A stretch of DNA of 5,518 bases. Source: Microbacterium sp. (lineage in GTDB: Bacteria > Actinomycetota > Actinomycetes > Actinomycetales > Microbacteriaceae). Numbering within the stretch: the first letter of the stretch is position 1; each line of letters opens with the position of its first letter. Below, piece by piece: positions 5,511 to 5,518 of the stretch. The stretch lies in contig QFPD01000164.1 in NCBI GenBank assembly GCA_003248845.1, positions 1-5,518 of the forward strand. Reading direction: 5' to 3'. The notes under the pieces were generated by a model, which was given only the letters and a program-made list of their open reading frames with translations, did not search any database and was not told where the DNA came from. The position numbers were made by a program, and so were the translations under genes.

Positions 5511-5518
5511 GGGGCGCG

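Overview
This is a 5.5 kb piece of very GC-rich chromosome. The strong G/C third-position bias, the gene families and the recurrent word GGATGCC/GGCATCC suggest an actinobacterium, most likely of the Microbacteriaceae (Microbacterium-like). That placement is inference from composition and protein style, not from a marker gene. I see no RNA genes, CRISPR array, insertion sequence, integrase or phage gene. Six protein genes account for almost all of the window.

Left part (1-1902, minus strand): purC (SAICAR synthetase, de novo purine synthesis) is followed 76 nt later on the same strand by an NCS2-family uracil permease, cut by the left edge of the window. The two could share a transcript, although the gap holds an inverted repeat directly against the permease ribosome binding site. 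purC probably starts at GTG 1902 as a leaderless message: a CATAAT box sits six bases before the start codon.

Middle (1990-3310): divergently from purC, across 87 nt, lies a gene for an exported lipoprotein of the intradiol ring-cleavage dioxygenase superfamily. It has a twin-arginine motif, a lipobox, a Thr/Pro linker and all four expected iron ligands (two Tyr, two His). It converges on a small TfoX N-terminal-domain protein read from the minus strand, with a possible shared hairpin between them.

Right part (3311-5510, plus strand): a PadR-type repressor gene and a 14-TM-type (DHA2) drug/compound exporter gene overlap by ATGA and almost certainly form one operon. The padR leader is the most structured non-coding DNA in the window. 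A perfect 16-bp inverted repeat overlaps the TATAGT -10 box, and a 14-bp imperfect tandem repeat carries the Shine-Dalgarno sequence and touches the start codon. This fits an autoregulated repressor controlling its own efflux pump and perhaps also the divergent tfoX-like gene.

I did not find clear evidence of an undescribed multi-gene system. The points most worth a second look are the padR operator architecture, the surface-anchored dioxygenase, and the small regulatory structures upstream of purC and the permease.
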